The notes beneath the pieces are model-generated. The model was not told the origin of the DNA. It saw only the letters and a list, made by a program, of their open reading frames with translations, and made no database searches. A stretch of 64,000 bases of DNA from Pycnococcus provasolii (Eukaryota > Chlorophyta > Pseudoscourfieldiophyceae > Pseudoscourfieldiales > Pycnococcaceae): NCBI GenBank assembly GCA_938743325.2, contig OW568867.1:248001-312000 (forward strand), read 5' to 3'. Position numbers and translations under genes: made by a program. Position 1 is the first letter of the stretch; each line of letters begins with the position of its first letter. This document shows positions 48,405 through 58,921 of the stretch, in pieces.

Positions 48405-49379
48405 TTACACGTCGACGTTTTGTCCGAATGGCCCGTCGACGCCGCCGGGAGGCGCCTCGCCGAAGTCGTTGTCTCCCCAGCACGCGATACTGCCATCGCG
48501 TCGAAGTGCCAGCGAGTGAGCACCACCAGCTGCGACCGCGACGAAGTCGCCGTCGATGCCGGCGGGAGGAGCCTGGCCGTCGCCGTTGTCTCCCCAGCAC
48601 GCGATGCCACCGTCGCGTCGAAGCGCCAGCGAGTGCCAGCTCCCCGCAGCGACCGCGACGAAGTCGCCTTCGACGCCGCCAGGAGGCGCCTGGCCGTTTT
48701 CGTTGTATCCCCAGCACGCGATACTGCCGTCAACTTGTAGTGCCAACGAGTGCGCAATACCCGCAGCGATTGCGACGAAGTCGCCGTCGACGCCGGCGGG
48801 AGGCGCCTGGCCTTGGTCGTTCTCTCCCCAGCACGCGATGCCGCCGTCGCGTCGAAGCGCGAGCGAGTGCCAGCCCCCCGCAGCGATTGCGACGAAGTCG
48901 CCTTCGACGCCGGCGGGAGGCGCCTGGCCTTGGTAGTTGTATCCCCAGCACGCGATGCCGCCGTCGCGTCGAAGCGCGAGCGAGTGGCAGCTCCCCGCAG
49001 CGATTGCGACGAAGTCGCCGTCGACGCCGCCGAGAGGCGCTTGGCCATTGACGTTCTGTCCCCAGCACGCGATGCCCCCGTCGCCTCGAAGCGCGAGCGA
49101 GTGCTCGTAACCCGCAGCGATTGCGACGAAGTCGCCGTCGACGCCGCCGGGAGGCGCCTGGCCGTGGTTGTTGCGTCCCCAGCACGCGACATTTCCGTCG
49201 CTTCGCAGAGCAATCGAGTGAAAATAATCTGCAGAAATCACTCTTGACGAAAATCGCGCAATGCGAACGCGCTCACGCTCCTTCGCAATGCGTCTTTCGC
49301 GCTGCCACGGTATGAAGGCGAGTCGGAGCGCTTCGTACGCCAACTCTCCCTCTTGGAGGAGCACAGGGGATGCTGACAT
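48405..49379 (-). CDS. RCC1-type seven-blade propeller, unit E
   Basis: 324 residues, start MSASPVLL. Tetrads after CWG: RNNH, QNVN, YNYQ, ENDQ, YNEN, DNGD, DNDF. The end is PFGQNVDV with the stop in TGTAA. It is fully open although its plus-strand neighbour is heavily damaged. Confidence 0.8.
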   Translation of the reverse strand: MSASPVLLQEGELAYEALRLAFIPWQRERRIAKERERVRIARFSSRVISADYFHSIALRSDGNVACWGRNNHGQAPPGGVDGDFVAIAAGYEHSLALRGDGGIACWGQNVNGQAPLGGVDGDFVAIAAGSCHSLALRRDGGIACWGYNYQGQAPPAGVEGDFVAIAAGGWHSLALRRDGGIACWGENDQGQAPPAGVDGDFVAIAAGIAHSLALQVDGSIACWGYNENGQAPPGGVEGDFVAVAAGSWHSLALRRDGGIACWGDNGDGQAPPAGIDGDFVAVAAGGAHSLALRRDGSIACWGDNDFGEAPPGGVDGPFGQNVDV

Positions 49380-49895
49380 GGCAAAAATAAATGGAGGATG
49401 TCACGTCAAGAAGGGACGGGACCCACCCGAACCCTAGCCCTAACCCTAACACTCCGTCGCGCTTGCTTCTGACACAGGTCGCACAGCAACACCAACCAAC
49501 CACCATTCATTCTCTTCGGAGGAGTTGCGGGAACGTACACGTCTCGCCGTCACCGGAAAGACGGACGTGTGACGTACGTACGGCCGGGCGGCGGCGGCGG
49601 CGTCGCGTCCGCAAAACCTTACTACTTGACTAATAATACTACACACGCGACGAGCCGCCACACATACGTGCGACATACATGTACGGCCGTACGCGCTTCC
49701 ATGGGCTGCGACAACCAAGGAAATCAGGCAGGCGGCAATCACCTACCTGTTTTGTTGATTGGAGCGCGGCTAGTCCACACACTAGTGCTTGTCCGTCGTC
49801 GGTCACTCTCATCGTCTGCATCTATCTTCTCTTAAGTCACAAGTCACAGTTGAGTAGTTGACGGACGGACGGAAGTTATCAAGTTCAGTGCCATC
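49380..49895. promoter_or_regulatory. Array spacer, units E-F
   Basis: CCCTAGCCCTAACCCTAAC at about 49433-49451, then the conserved spacer blocks. Confidence 0.5.
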
Positions 49896-50781
49896 ATGTG
49901 GATCGCTTGGCAGACTCACATTTGGACATATCAGAAGGTCAGGACCTTTTCGGTGAGCAGGCTGCTGTAGCGCCGACACCAGCGCCGGCTCTGAGGACAT
50001 GTTCGCGTTGAGCGGAAGCGTTGAAGCGACACCCGGTCCTGCGATCGACGACGCTGCCTCACTTGACATTGCACAACCGCCGCAACCGCAAGACACAGGC
50101 ATCTCTGATACTGACGACGGCTTCGGCGCGTTGAAAATGTCCATTTTGGGCGCCGCAGCACCATCAAAGGTTGATGCCGCACCTTTGCCAGAGCCGTCCG
50201 TCAGCACTCCCACAGAGGAGAACGACGGCTTCGGCGACTTCGACGCCGCAGCACCATCGACGGTTGATGCCGCACCTTTGTCCGAGCCGTCAGCACTCCC
50301 ACTGAGGAGGACGACGGCTTCGGCGACTTCGACGCCGCAGCACCATCAAAGGTTGATGCCGCACCTTTGTCAGAGCCGTCCGTCAGCACTAGGAGGAGGA
50401 CGGCTTCGGCGACTTCGACGCCGCACCACCACCAGGACCTTCCATAGCCCCTGCAGCTGACGACGACGATGGCTTCGGCGACTTCGACGCCGCACCGCCT
50501 TCGTCAGTTGTCGCGACTCAACCATCAAGTCGCCCCACCATCAACAGCTACCGCCGCACCACCGTCAGATGCACTCGCGCCAAACGTTAAGATCCGCGCG
50601 CTCGCTCCTCGTGCGGTGGAACTTGCTGAGAGTGTACAAACTATTTATGATGTTGAAGGTCGATTGGTGTCTGCCGCGGACCTCCTCGTTTCAAAGTATG
50701 CGCGTACGCCCGACGAACGCGCCGCGTCTTGTTGCTGTGAGCACACTTGTGGCGCAGATGTCCGACAAGACTTGCTTGTAA
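49896..50781 (+). pseudogene. DGFGDF-repeat gene, unit F, frameshifted
   Basis: This is the only copy in which MFALSGSVEATPGPAID (49999) runs in frame through DTDDGFGALKMSILGAAAPS into the first DGFGDFDAA repeats. A later deletion (PSVS codons missing near 50290) breaks the frame. The C-terminal part carries the in-phase KIRALAPRAVEL form like unit D but has its own 2-bp loss at about 50724. Ends TGC TTG TAA. Confidence 0.5.
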
Positions 50782-50961
50782 TACTACTACCACTGTACCC
50801 TACTCACTGTACACTCACTTGGGATTGGCGGAGATGTTTCACATTCTGTAACAATCTTGTATCTGTAGTCTATCCTAACTGACAAGCCGATACAGTAGAG
50901 TAGAGTAAGATGGTGTGACTCTTTTTTAAAGTACCACATGAATTAGGTAAAAAGTTTTTGC

Positions 50962-52053
50962 TTACACGTCGACGTTTTGTCCGAATGGTCCATCGACGCC
51001 GGCGGGTGGCGCCTGGCCTTCGTAGTTGTCTCCCCAGCACGCGATACTGCCGTCGCGTCGAAGCGCGAGCGAGTGCCAGCCCCCCGCAGCGATCGCGACG
51101 AAGTCGCCTTCGATGCCGGCGGGAGGCGCCTGGCCTTGGTCGTTCAGTCCCCAGCACGCGACATTTCCGTCGCCTCGAAGCGCGAGCGAGTGAGCCCATC
51201 TCGCAGCGATTGCGACGAAGTCGCCGACGACGCCGGCGGGAGGCGCCTGGCCTTCGCGGTTGCGTCCCCAGCACGCGATGCCACCGTCGCGTCGAAGCGC
51301 GAGCGAGTGGCTGTCACCCGCAGCGATTGCGACGAAGTCGCCGTCGACGCCGCCAGGAGGCGCCTGGCCTTCGCGGTTCTGTCCCCAGCACGCGATGCCG
51401 CCGTCGCGTCGAAGCGCAATCGAGTGAGCCCTACCAGCAGCGATTGCGACGAAGTCACCGTCGACGCCGGCGGGAGGCGCCTGGCCGTGACGGTTGTATC
51501 CCCAGCACGCGATGCCGCTGTCGCGTCGAAGCGCGAGCGAGTGATAGCCACCAGCTGCGATCGCGACGAAGTCGCCGTCGACGCCGGCGGGAGGCGCCTG
51601 GCCGTATCCGTTGCTTCCCCAGCACGCGATGCCACCCTCGCGTCGAAGCGCGATCGAGTGCCTGCCCGCAGCGATTGCGACGAAGTCGCCGTCGACGCCG
51701 CCGGGAGGCGCCTGGCCGGAGCCAATGTCACCCCAGCACGCGATGCCCCCGTCGCCTCGAAGCGCAATCGAGTGAACGAAACCCGCAGCGATTGCAACGA
51801 AGTCGCCGTCGACGCCGCCAGGAGGCGCCTGGCCGTACCAGTTGTTTCCCCAGCACGCGATATTGCCGTCGCTTCGCAGAGCAAGCGAGTGATGGGCACC
51901 CCCAGCAATCACTCTCGACGAAAATCGCGCAATGCGAACGCGCTCACGCTCCTTCGCAATGCGTCGTTCGCGCTGCCACGGTATGAATGCGAGGCGGAGC
52001 GCTTCGTACGCCAACTCTCCGAGCTCCACAGGGTCCACAGAGTGCGCTGACAT
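50962..52053 (-). CDS. RCC1-type eight-blade propeller, unit F
   Basis: 363 residues, one blade more than the others. Tetrads after CWG: NNWY, DIGS, SNGY, YNRH, QNRE, RNRE, LNDQ, DNYE. Blade 3 has lost one residue (AAGRHS). Start MSAHSVDPVELGELAYEALR as in unit B; end PFGQNVDV, with the stop in TGTAA. Eight blades would need a different propeller closure or leave one blade out. Confidence 0.8.
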   Translation of the reverse strand: MSAHSVDPVELGELAYEALRLAFIPWQRERRIAKERERVRIARFSSRVIAGGAHHSLALRSDGNIACWGNNWYGQAPPGGVDGDFVAIAAGFVHSIALRGDGGIACWGDIGSGQAPPGGVDGDFVAIAAGRHSIALRREGGIACWGSNGYGQAPPAGVDGDFVAIAAGGYHSLALRRDSGIACWGYNRHGQAPPAGVDGDFVAIAAGRAHSIALRRDGGIACWGQNREGQAPPGGVDGDFVAIAAGDSHSLALRRDGGIACWGRNREGQAPPAGVVGDFVAIAARWAHSLALRGDGNVACWGLNDQGQAPPAGIEGDFVAIAAGGWHSLALRRDGSIACWGDNYEGQAPPAGVDGPFGQNVDV

Positions 52054-52299
52054 GGCAAAAATAAATGGAGGATGTCACGTCAAGAAGGGACGGGACCCAC
52101 CCGAACCCTAACCCTAACCCTAACACTCCGTCGCGCTTGCTTCTGACACAGGTCGCACAGCAACACCAACCAACCACCATTCATTCTCTTCGGAGGAGTT
52201 GCGGGAACGTACACGTCTCGCCGTCACCGGAAAGACGGACGTGTGACGCACGTGTGAAGCAGGCTGCTGTAGCGCCGACACCAGCGCCGCTCTGAGGAC
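52054..52299. promoter_or_regulatory. Array spacer F-G, shortened
   Basis: CCCTAACCCTAACCCTAAC at about 52106-52125. The spacer jumps at about 52250 from the early conserved block directly into GCAGGCTGCTGTAGCGCCGAC, so the second half of the spacer and the ATGTGGATG start are deleted. Confidence 0.55.
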
Positions 52300-53249
52300 A
52301 TGTTCGCGTTGAGCGGAAGCGTTGAAGCGACACCCGGTCCTGCGATCGACGACGCTGCCTCACTTGACATTGCACAACCGCCGCAACCGCAAGACACAGG
52401 CATCTCTGATACTGACGACGGCTTCGGCGCGTTGACACTGGCGTTTTGGGCGCCACAGCACCAAGGTTGATGCGGCACCTTTGCCAGAGCCGTCCGTCAG
52501 CACTCCCACTGAGGAGGAGGACGGCTTCGGCGACTTCGACGCCGCACCGCCATCAGTGGTTGATGCCGCACCTGTGCCAGAGCCGTCCGTCAGCGCTCCC
52601 ACTGAGGAGGATGACGGCTTCGGCGACTTTGATGGCGCACCACCACCAGGACCTTCCATAGCCCCTGCAGCTGACGACGACGATGGCTTCGGCGACTTCG
52701 ACGCCGCAGCAATATCGACGGTTGATGCCGCACCTTTGTCAGAGCCGTCCGTCAGCGCTCTCACTGAGGAGGAGGACGGCTTCGGCGACTTCGACGCCGC
52801 ACCGCCATCAGTGGTTGATGCCGCACCTGTGCCAGAGCCGTCCGTCAGCACTCCCACTGAGGAGGAGGACGGCTTCGGCGACTTTGATGGCGCACCACCA
52901 CCAGGACCTTCCATAGCCCCTGCAGCTGACGACGACGATGGCTTCGGCGACTTCGACGCCGCACCGCCTTCGTCAGTTGTCGCGACTCAACCATCAAGTC
53001 GCCCCACCATCAACAGCTACCGCCGCACCACCGTCAGATGCACTCGCGCCAAACGTTAAGATCCGCGCTCGCTCCTCGTGCGGTGGAACTTGCTGAGAGT
53101 GTACAAACTATTTATGATGTTGAAGGTCGATTGGTGTCTGCCGCGGACCTCCTCGTTTCAAAGTATGCGCGTACGCCCGACGAACGCGCCGCGCGTCTTG
53201 CTGCTGTGAGCACACTTGTGGCGCAGATGTCCGACAGACATGCTTGTAA
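52300..53249 (+). pseudogene. DGFGDF-repeat gene, unit G, expanded and frameshifted
   Basis: Longest repeat region: 52481-53059 is open for 192 codons with several DGFGDF repeats and two APPPGPSIAPAADDDD segments. This looks like an internal duplication of a block of about 240 bp. The C-terminal part is out of phase (two bases missing at KIRA/RSSCGG) and one base is lost before the stop (CCGACAGACATGC). Confidence 0.5.
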
Positions 53250-53395
53250 ATACTACCACTGTACCCTACTCACCATTTCACATTCTGTAACAATCTTGTA
53301 TCTGTAGTCTATCCTAACTGACAAGCCGACACAGTAGAGTAGAGTAGGATGGTGTGACTCTTAAAGTACCACAGGGATAGGTAAAGAGTTTTTGC

Positions 53396-54373
53396 TTACA
53401 CGTCGACGTTTTGTCCGAATGGCCCAGTGACACCTTCGGGAGGCGCCTCGCCTTCGTCGTTGCGTCCCCAGCACGCGATGCTGCCGTCGCGTCGAAGTGC
53501 CAGTGAGTGAGCACCACCAGCTGCGATCGCGACGAAGTCGCCGTCGACGCCGGCGGGAGGCGCCTGGCCGTAGAAGTTGTATCCCCAGCACGCGATGCCA
53601 CCGTCGCGTCGAAGCGCGAGCGAGTGACTGCCCCCCGCAGCGATTGCGACGAAGTCGCCGTCGACGCCGCCAGGAGGCGCCTGGCCAAATTCGTTGAATC
53701 CCCAGCACGCGATGCCACCGTCGCGTCGAAGCGCGATCGAGTGCCTGCCCCCCGCTGCGATCGCGACGAAGTCGCCGTCGACGCCGCCGGGAGGCGCCTG
53801 GCCTTGGTCGTTCTCTCCCCAGCACGCGATCCTTCCGTCGCCTCGAAGCGCAATCGAGTGATAGTTCCCCGCAGCGATTGCGACGAAGTCGCCGTCGACG
53901 CCGGCGGGAGGCGCCTGGCCAAATTCGTTGTATCCCCAGCACGCAATCCTTCCGTCGCCTCGAAGCGCGAGCGAGTGCCTGCCCCCCGCCGCGATTGCGA
54001 CGAAGTCGCCGTCGACGCCGGCGGGTGGCGCTCGGCCGGAGCCGTTGTATCCCCAGCACGCGATGCCACCCTCGCGCCGAAGCGCGATCGAGTGCCAGTC
54101 CCCCGCAGCGATCGCGACGAAGTCGCCGTCGACGCCGGCGGGAGGCGCCCGACCGAAGCCGTTGTATCCCCAGCACGCGATGCCACCCTCGCGTCGAAGC
54201 GCGAGCGAGTGTTGGGAACCCGCAGAAATCACTCTCGACGAAAATCGCGCAATGCGAACGCGCTCCTGCTGCTTCGCAATGCGTCGTTCGCGCTGCCACG
54301 GTATGAATGCGAGTCGGATCGCTTCGTACGCCAACTCTCCGAGCTCCACAGGTGTAGGGGAGTGTGCAGACAT
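53396..54373 (-). CDS. RCC1-type seven-blade propeller, unit G
   Basis: 325 residues, start MSAHSPTPVELGELAYEAIR. Tetrads after CWG: YNGF, YNGS, YNEF, ENDQ, FNEF, YNFY, RNDE. The last blade reads EAPPEGVTGPFGQNVDV. The YNGS and GRHS-YN blades resemble those of unit D. The stop is in TGTAA. Confidence 0.8.
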   Translation of the reverse strand: MSAHSPTPVELGELAYEAIRLAFIPWQRERRIAKQQERVRIARFSSRVISAGSQHSLALRREGGIACWGYNGFGRAPPAGVDGDFVAIAAGDWHSIALRREGGIACWGYNGSGRAPPAGVDGDFVAIAAGGRHSLALRGDGRIACWGYNEFGQAPPAGVDGDFVAIAAGNYHSIALRGDGRIACWGENDQGQAPPGGVDGDFVAIAAGGRHSIALRRDGGIACWGFNEFGQAPPGGVDGDFVAIAAGGSHSLALRRDGGIACWGYNFYGQAPPAGVDGDFVAIAAGGAHSLALRRDGSIACWGRNDEGEAPPEGVTGPFGQNVDV

Positions 54374-54827
54374 GGCAAAAACAAAATGGCAAAAGAGAAG
54401 GATGTCACGTCAGAAGGAGAAGAGACCCACCCGAACCCTAACCCTAACATCGCTTCTGACACAGGTCGCACAGCAACACCAACCAACCACCATTCATTCT
54501 CTTCGGAGGAGTTGCGGGAACGTACACGTCTCGCCGTCACCGGAAAGACGGACGTATCACGTACGTATGGCCGGGCGGCGGTCCGCAAAAACTTACTACT
54601 TGACTAACAGTACACACACGCGACGCGAGCCGCAGCGTGCGACATACATACGACGCACGGAAGCACGGCAATCACCTACCTGTTTTATTGATTGGAGCGC
54701 GGCTAGTCCACACACTAGTGCTTGTCCGTCGTCGGTCACTCTTGCTCATCGTCTGCATCTCTCTTAAGTCACAAGTCACAGTTGAGTAGTTGACGGACGG
54801 ACGGAAGTTATCAAGTTCAGTGCCATC
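54374..54827. promoter_or_regulatory. Array spacer, units G-H
   Basis: CCCTAACCCTAAC at 54436-54448, then conserved blocks with small deletions compared with other spacers. The 2270-bp duplicated unit starts near here. Confidence 0.5.
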
Positions 54828-55500
54828 ATGTGGATGACGCTTGGCAGACTCACATCAGAAGGAGTCCTGCGATCGACGACGCTGCCTCACTTGACATTGC
54901 ACAACCGCCGCAACCGCAAGACACAGGCATCGCTGATGCTGACGACGGCTTCGGCGCGTTGACACTGGCGACTTCGACGCCGCAGCACCATCGACGGTTG
55001 ATGCGGCACCTTTGTCAGAGCCGTCCGTCAGCGCTCCCACTGAGAGGACGGCTTCGGCGACCTCGACGCCGCACCAGGACCTTCCATAGCCCCTGCAGCT
55101 GACGACGACGATGGCTTCGGTGACTTCGACGCCGCACCACCGCCAGGACCTTCCATAGCCCCTGCAGCTGACGACGACGATGGCTTCGGCGACTTCGACG
55201 CCGCACCGCCTTCGTCAGTTGTCGCGACTCAACCATCAAGTGCTTCCGCGGCCCCACCATCAACAGCTACCGCCGCACCACCGTCAGATGCACTCGCGCC
55301 AAACGTTAAGATCCGCGCTCGCTCCTCGTGCGGTGGAACTTGCTGAGAGTGTACAAACTATTTATGATGTTGAAGGTCGATTGGTGTCTGCCGCGGACCT
55401 CCTCGTTTCAAAGTATGCGCGTACGCCCGACGAACGCGCCGCGCGTCTTGTTGCTGTGAGCACACTTGTGGCGCAGATGTCCGACAAGACTTGCTTGTAA
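54828..55500 (+). pseudogene. DGFGDF-repeat gene, unit H, short and frameshifted
   Basis: ATGTGGATG start, then a deletion joins it to CCTGCGATCGACGACGCTGC. A 14-bp insertion relative to a normal repeat (GCGTTGACACTGGC after GGCTTCGGC) shifts phase. Two DGFGDFDAAPPPGPSIAP blocks and the C-terminal part follow. Ends TGC TTG TAA. Confidence 0.5.
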
Positions 55501-55676
55501 ATACTACCACTGTACCCTACTCATCAGCCTCACTTGGGATTGGCGGAGATGTTTCACATTCTGTAACAATCTGTATATGTAGTCTATCCTAACTGACAAG
55601 CCGATACAGTAGAGTAGAATAAGATGGTGTGACTCTTTTTTAAAGTACCACATGAATTAGGTGAACAGTGTTTGCC

Positions 55677-56651
55677 TTACACGTCGACCTTTTGTCCGAA
55701 TGGTCCATCGACGCCGGCGGGAGGCGCCTGGCCTTCGTCGTTCCAACCCAAGCACGCGATGCCACCGTCGCGTCGAAGTGCCAGTGAGTGAGCACCACCA
55801 GCTGCGATTGCGACGAAGTCGCCGTCGACGCCGCCGGGAGGCGCCTGGCCGTCCCCGTTGCGTCCCCAGCACGCGATACCTCCGCCGCGTCGAAGCGCGA
55901 GCGAGTGGCAGTCACCCGCAGCGATTGCGACGAAGTCGCCGTCGACGCCGCCAGGAGGCGCCTGGCGGAAGTCGTTGCGTCCCCAGCACGCGATCCTTCC
56001 GTCGCCTCGAAGCGCGAGCGAGTGATAGTCCCCCGCAGCGATTGCGACGAAGTCGCCGTCGACGCCGGCGGGAGGCGCCTGGCCTTCGCGGTTCTGTCCC
56101 CAGCACGCGATGCCGCCGTCGCGTCGAAGCGCGAGCGAGTGCCAGCCCCCCGCAGCGATTGCGACGAAGTCGCCTTCGACGCCGGCGGGAGGCGCCTGGC
56201 CGTGATTGTTGATTCCCCAGCACGCGAAGCCGCCGTCGCCTCGAAGCGCGAGCGAGTGAGCACCACCAGCTGCGATTGCGACGAAGTCGCCGTCGACGCC
56301 GCCAGGAGGCGCCTGGCCTTCGTCGTTCTCTCCCCAGCACGCGATCCCACCGTCGCCTCGAAGCGCGAGCGAGTGAGCACCACCAGCAGCGATTGCGACG
56401 AAGTCGCCGTCGACGCCGTCGGGAGGCGCCTGGCCTTCGTCGTTGTTTCCCCAGCACGCGATATTGCCGTCGCTTCGCAGAGCAAGCGAGTGAAAACTAT
56501 CTGCAGAAATCACTCTCGACGAAAATCGCGCAATGCGAACGCGCTCACGCTCCTTCGCAATGCGTCGTTCGCGCTGCCACGGTATGAATGCGAGGCGGAG
56601 TGCTTCGTACGCCAACTCTCCCTCTTGGAGGAGCACAGGGGATGCTGACAT
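55677..56651 (-). CDS. RCC1-type seven-blade propeller, unit H
   Basis: 324 residues from MSASPVLL (ATG 56651; upstream in-frame ATG 56669). Tetrads after CWG: NNDE, ENDE, INNH, QNRE, RNDF, RNGD, and WNDE after CLG. The predicted protein is the same as that of unit I. The stop is in TGTAA. Confidence 0.8.
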   Translation of the reverse strand: MSASPVLLQEGELAYEALRLAFIPWQRERRIAKERERVRIARFSSRVISADSFHSLALRSDGNIACWGNNDEGQAPPDGVDGDFVAIAAGGAHSLALRGDGGIACWGENDEGQAPPGGVDGDFVAIAAGGAHSLALRGDGGFACWGINNHGQAPPAGVEGDFVAIAAGGWHSLALRRDGGIACWGQNREGQAPPAGVDGDFVAIAAGDYHSLALRGDGRIACWGRNDFRQAPPGGVDGDFVAIAAGDCHSLALRRGGGIACWGRNGDGQAPPGGVDGDFVAIAAGGAHSLALRRDGGIACLGWNDEGQAPPAGVDGPFGQKVDV

Positions 56652-57097
56652 GGCCAAACAAAATGGCAAAAAAGAAGGTTGTCACGTCAGGAGACCCCAC
56701 CCGAACCCTAACCCTAACATCGCTTCTGACACAGGTCGCACAGCAACACCAACCAACCACCATTCATTCTCTTCGGAGGAGTTGCGGGAACGTACACGTC
56801 TCGCCGTCACCGGAAAGACGGACGTATCACGTACGTATGGCCGGGCGGCGGTCCGCAAAAACTTACTACTTGACTAACAGTACACACACGCGACGCGAGC
56901 CGCAGCGTGCGACATACATACGACGCACGGAAGCACGGCAATCACCTACCTGTTTTATTGATTGGAGCGCGGCTAGTCCACACACTAGTGCTTGTCCGTC
57001 GTCGGTCACTCTTGCTCATCGTCTGCATCTCTCTTAAGTCACAAGTCACAGTTGAGTAGTTGACGGACGGACGGAAGTTATCAAGTTCAGTGCCATC
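56652..57097. promoter_or_regulatory. Array spacer, units H-I
   Basis: A copy of the G-H spacer from about 54430 on (offset 2270), including CCCTAACCCTAAC at 56706-56718. Confidence 0.55.
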
Positions 57098-57770
57098 ATG
57101 TGGATGACGCTTGGCAGACTCACATCAGAAGGAGTCCTGCGATCGACGACGCTGCCTCACTTGACATTGCACAACCGCCGCAACCGCAAGACACAGGCAT
57201 CGCTGATGCTGACGACGGCTTCGGCGCGTTGACACTGGCGACTTCGACGCCGCAGCACCATCGACGGTTGATGCCGCACCTTTGTCAGAGCCGTCCGTCA
57301 GCGCTCCCACTGAGAGGACGGCTTCGGCGACCTCGACGCCGCACCAGGACCTTCCATAGCCCCTGCAGCTGACGACGACGATGGCTTCGGTGACTTCGAC
57401 GCCGCACCACCGCCAGGACCTTCCATAGCCCCTGCAGCTGACGACGACGATGGCTTCGGCGACTTCGACGCCGCACCGCCTTCGTCAGTTGTCGCGACTC
57501 AACCATCAAGTGCTTCCGCGGCCCCACCATCAACAGCTACCGCCGCACCACCGTCAGATGCACTCGCGCCAAACGTTAAGATCCGCGCTCGCTCCTCGTG
57601 CGGTGGAACTTGCTGAGAGTGTACAAACTATTTATGATGTTGAAGGTCGATTGGTGTCTGCCGCGGACCTCCTCGTTTCAAAGTATGCGCGTACGCCCGA
57701 CGAACGCGCCGCGCGTCTTGTTGCTGTGAGCACACTTGTGGCGCAGATGTCCGACAAGACTTGCTTGTAA
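57098..57770 (+). pseudogene. DGFGDF-repeat gene, unit I, frameshifted
   Basis: Copy of unit H with the same start, insertion and deletions. The only difference I noticed is C at 57275 for G at 55005. Confidence 0.5.
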
Positions 57771-57946
57771 ATACTACCACTGTACCCTACTCATCAGCCT
57801 CACTTGGGATTGGCGGAGATGTTTCACATTCTGTAACAATCTGTATATGTAGTCTATCCTAACTGACAAGCCGATACAGTAGAGTAGAATAAGATGGTGT
57901 GACTCTTTTTTAAAGTACCACATGAATTAGGTGAACAGTGTTTGCC

Positions 57947-58921
57947 TTACACGTCGACCTTTTGTCCGAATGGTCCATCGACGCCGGCGGGAGGCGCCTG
58001 GCCTTCGTCGTTCCAACCCAAGCACGCGATGCCACCGTCGCGTCGAAGTGCCAGTGAGTGAGCACCACCAGCTGCGATTGCGACGAAGTCGCCGTCGACG
58101 CCGCCGGGAGGCGCCTGGCCGTCCCCGTTGCGTCCCCAGCACGCGATACCTCCGCCGCGTCGAAGCGCGAGCGAGTGGCAGTCACCCGCAGCGATTGCGA
58201 CGAAGTCGCCGTCGACGCCGCCAGGAGGCGCCTGGCGGAAGTCGTTGCGTCCCCAGCACGCGATCCTTCCGTCGCCTCGAAGCGCGAGCGAGTGATAGTC
58301 CCCCGCAGCGATTGCGACGAAGTCGCCGTCGACGCCGGCGGGAGGCGCCTGGCCTTCGCGGTTCTGTCCCCAGCACGCGATGCCGCCGTCGCGTCGAAGC
58401 GCGAGCGAGTGCCAGCCCCCCGCAGCGATTGCGACGAAGTCGCCTTCGACGCCGGCGGGAGGCGCCTGGCCGTGATTGTTGATTCCCCAGCACGCGAAGC
58501 CGCCGTCGCCTCGAAGCGCGAGCGAGTGAGCACCACCAGCTGCGATTGCGACGAAGTCGCCGTCGACGCCGCCAGGAGGCGCCTGGCCTTCGTCGTTCTC
58601 TCCCCAGCACGCGATCCCACCGTCGCCTCGAAGCGCGAGCGAGTGAGCACCACCAGCAGCGATTGCGACGAAGTCGCCGTCGACGCCGTCGGGAGGCGCC
58701 TGGCCTTCGTCGTTGTTTCCCCAGCACGCGATATTGCCGTCGCTTCGCAGAGCAAGCGAGTGAAAACTATCTGCAGAAATCACTCTCGACGAAAATCGCG
58801 CAATGCGAACGCGCTCACGCTCCTTCGCAATGCGTCGTTCGCGCTGCCACGGTATGAATGCGAGGCGGAGTGCTTCGTACGCCAACTCTCCCTCTTGGAG
58901 GAGCACAGGGGATGCTGACAT
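57947..58921 (-). CDS. RCC1-type seven-blade propeller, unit I
   Basis: 324 residues, same predicted protein as unit H. Its 5' end faces the 554-codon gene at 59291, so it shares an upstream region with a different kind of gene. That arrangement may be the ancestral one from which the array grew. The stop is in TGTAA. Confidence 0.8.
   Translation of the reverse strand: MSASPVLLQEGELAYEALRLAFIPWQRERRIAKERERVRIARFSSRVISADSFHSLALRSDGNIACWGNNDEGQAPPDGVDGDFVAIAAGGAHSLALRGDGGIACWGENDEGQAPPGGVDGDFVAIAAGGAHSLALRGDGGFACWGINNHGQAPPAGVEGDFVAIAAGGWHSLALRRDGGIACWGQNREGQAPPAGVDGDFVAIAAGDYHSLALRGDGRIACWGRNDFRQAPPGGVDGDFVAIAAGDCHSLALRRGGGIACWGRNGDGQAPPGGVDGDFVAIAAGGAHSLALRRDGGIACLGWNDEGQAPPAGVDGPFGQKVDV

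Noticed and set aside
38827-58918. Plus-strand RRSRRRRREAPG frames over each propeller gene
   Set aside because: Antisense of the 114-bp blades. The minus frame has the clear RCC1 pattern and a conserved start and end.
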